This document shows, one piece after another, positions 12,761 through 13,224 of a stretch of DNA of 13,224 nucleotides. Below the pieces are notes generated by a model, which saw only the letters and a program-made list of their open reading frames with translations, had not been told where the DNA came from and searched no databases. Numbering within the stretch: the stretch's first letter is position 1; the number at the start of each line of letters is the position of its first letter. A program made the translations under genes and the position numbers. Source of the DNA: an uncultured Bacteroidales bacterium (lineage in GTDB: Bacteria; Bacteroidota; Bacteroidia; Bacteroidales; Muribaculaceae); the NCBI GenBank assembly GCA_900552315.1, contig URZM01000049.1, positions 1 through 13,224 of the forward strand, in the 5' to 3' direction.

Positions 12761-13224
12761 ATGAAAAAACTGTTTTTGGTCCTGCTGCTGACCTTGGTCT
12801 GCATCCCCGCATCCCTGGCCCAGTTCCGCTGGGGCGCCACGGCAGGCTTCAACTATCAGAAATACAAATTCAAGCAAGACCTCATGCAGGTGGACGCATC
12901 TCCGGGTTTCTCCGCCGGAATCATGGGTGAGCTGATGTTTCCCGGCATTGGGTTCGGTATCGATTTCGGCCTGAACTATGAGATGCACGGCTCCAAGCTG
13001 CATCTGGACGACCAAGTGATTTGGGCCTCCGATGGCTATGGTGTGGAGCAAAGCACCATACATCTCATACAGATACCCGTCAACCTGCGTTTCAAGTACA
13101 CGCGCCTCAACGGGGTGGAGAATAAAATAGCTCCCTTTGTGTTCGGTGGACCCGTGTTCAACATCATGGCAGGCCACAACTCCGTTCCCGCCCTCGAATA
13201 TTCTTCCGGCTCCATAGGCATGCA
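12761..13224 (+). CDS. Secreted beta-barrel protein, 5' part
   Basis: The first 154 codons of a gene that runs off the right edge; no stop occurs in this frame. The signal peptide is MKKLFLVLLLTLVCIPASLA, with cleavage after Ala20, and the mature protein opens QFRWGATAGFNYQKYKF, close to the opening of the protein encoded just upstream. Further similarities are a PGFSAGIMGELMF strand near the first turn and IHLIQIPVNLRFKY followed by PFVFGGPVFNIM, which parallel FLEIPINLKYKF and PYLFTGPSFAF of its neighbour. The two genes are therefore tandem paralogues with modest identity. No TAnnTTTG box is seen in the 97 bp between them, so co-transcription through the hairpin at 12683-12727 is likely. 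The function is unknown; it is probably an outer-membrane protein. Confidence 0.8.
   Translation, partial: MKKLFLVLLLTLVCIPASLAQFRWGATAGFNYQKYKFKQDLMQVDASPGFSAGIMGELMFPGIGFGIDFGLNYEMHGSKLHLDDQVIWASDGYGVEQSTIHLIQIPVNLRFKYTRLNGVENKIAPFVFGGPVFNIMAGHNSVPALEYSSGSIGM

Noticed and set aside
1..13224. Mobile element, phage, CRISPR array or RNA gene
   Set aside because: No transposase, integrase, regular repeat-spacer pattern, tRNA cloverleaf or rRNA segment was seen on either strand.

Overview
The window looks like the chromosome of a member of the Bacteroidota, most likely a GC-rich gut Bacteroidales. The evidence is several promoters of the Bacteroidota type (TTG/TTTG, about 20 bp, TAnnTTTG), a Na+-NQR subunit, a BlaI/M56 pair whose M56 protein carries a TonB C-terminal domain, small secreted beta-barrel proteins, and a BioG-BioC fusion. 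Genus cannot be fixed from the sequence. No mobile element, phage gene, CRISPR array, tRNA or rRNA is visible. Coding density is high, and the longest intergenic gap is about 250 bp.

Layout, left to right. (1) 1-204: 3' end of nqrF (+). (2) 281-1654: exported alpha/beta hydrolase (+). (3) 1735-3757: two-gene minus-strand operon, a BlaI/MecI-type repressor followed 1 nt later by an M56 (BlaR1-like) membrane metallopeptidase with plug-like and TonB-like C-terminal parts. It ends at a hairpin terminator shared with the convergent hydrolase. (4) 3758-4006: divergent control region holding the repressor promoter with two ACTA-N6-TAGT dyads, the glyA promoter and a hairpin at the 5' end of the glyA message. 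(5) 4007-5287: glyA (+), closed by a strong terminator only 14 nt before bioD. (6) 5360-6007: bioD (+). (7) 6066-6991: two-gene plus-strand cassette, a DEDDy 3'-5' exonuclease and a small two-helix membrane protein. (8) 7021-11924: five-gene minus-strand operon read sufT-like, lpxH, bioA, bioF, bioG-bioC, with 21-nt, 1-nt, -4-nt and -4-nt junctions. (9) 12052-end: two related secreted beta-barrel proteins (+), separated by a hairpin.

How the genes work together. BioC methylates malonyl-ACP, and fatty acid synthesis extends the disguised primer. BioG removes the methyl group to give pimeloyl-ACP, and BioF, BioA and BioD carry this to dethiobiotin. The last enzyme, BioB, is not in the window. 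The biotin genes are split into two convergent blocks (bioD on plus, bioA-F-GC on minus) with the exonuclease cassette between them. The minus-strand operon also includes a Fe-S assembly factor and a lipid A enzyme.

The most interesting signals are the twin dyads over the BlaI promoter, the M56-plug-TonB protein with a 12-bp perfect inverted repeat in its reading frame, the terminator directly in front of bioD, the BioG-BioC fusion, and the nearly leaderless exonuclease message coupled to a small coiled-coil membrane protein. I see nothing I would call a clearly new system.
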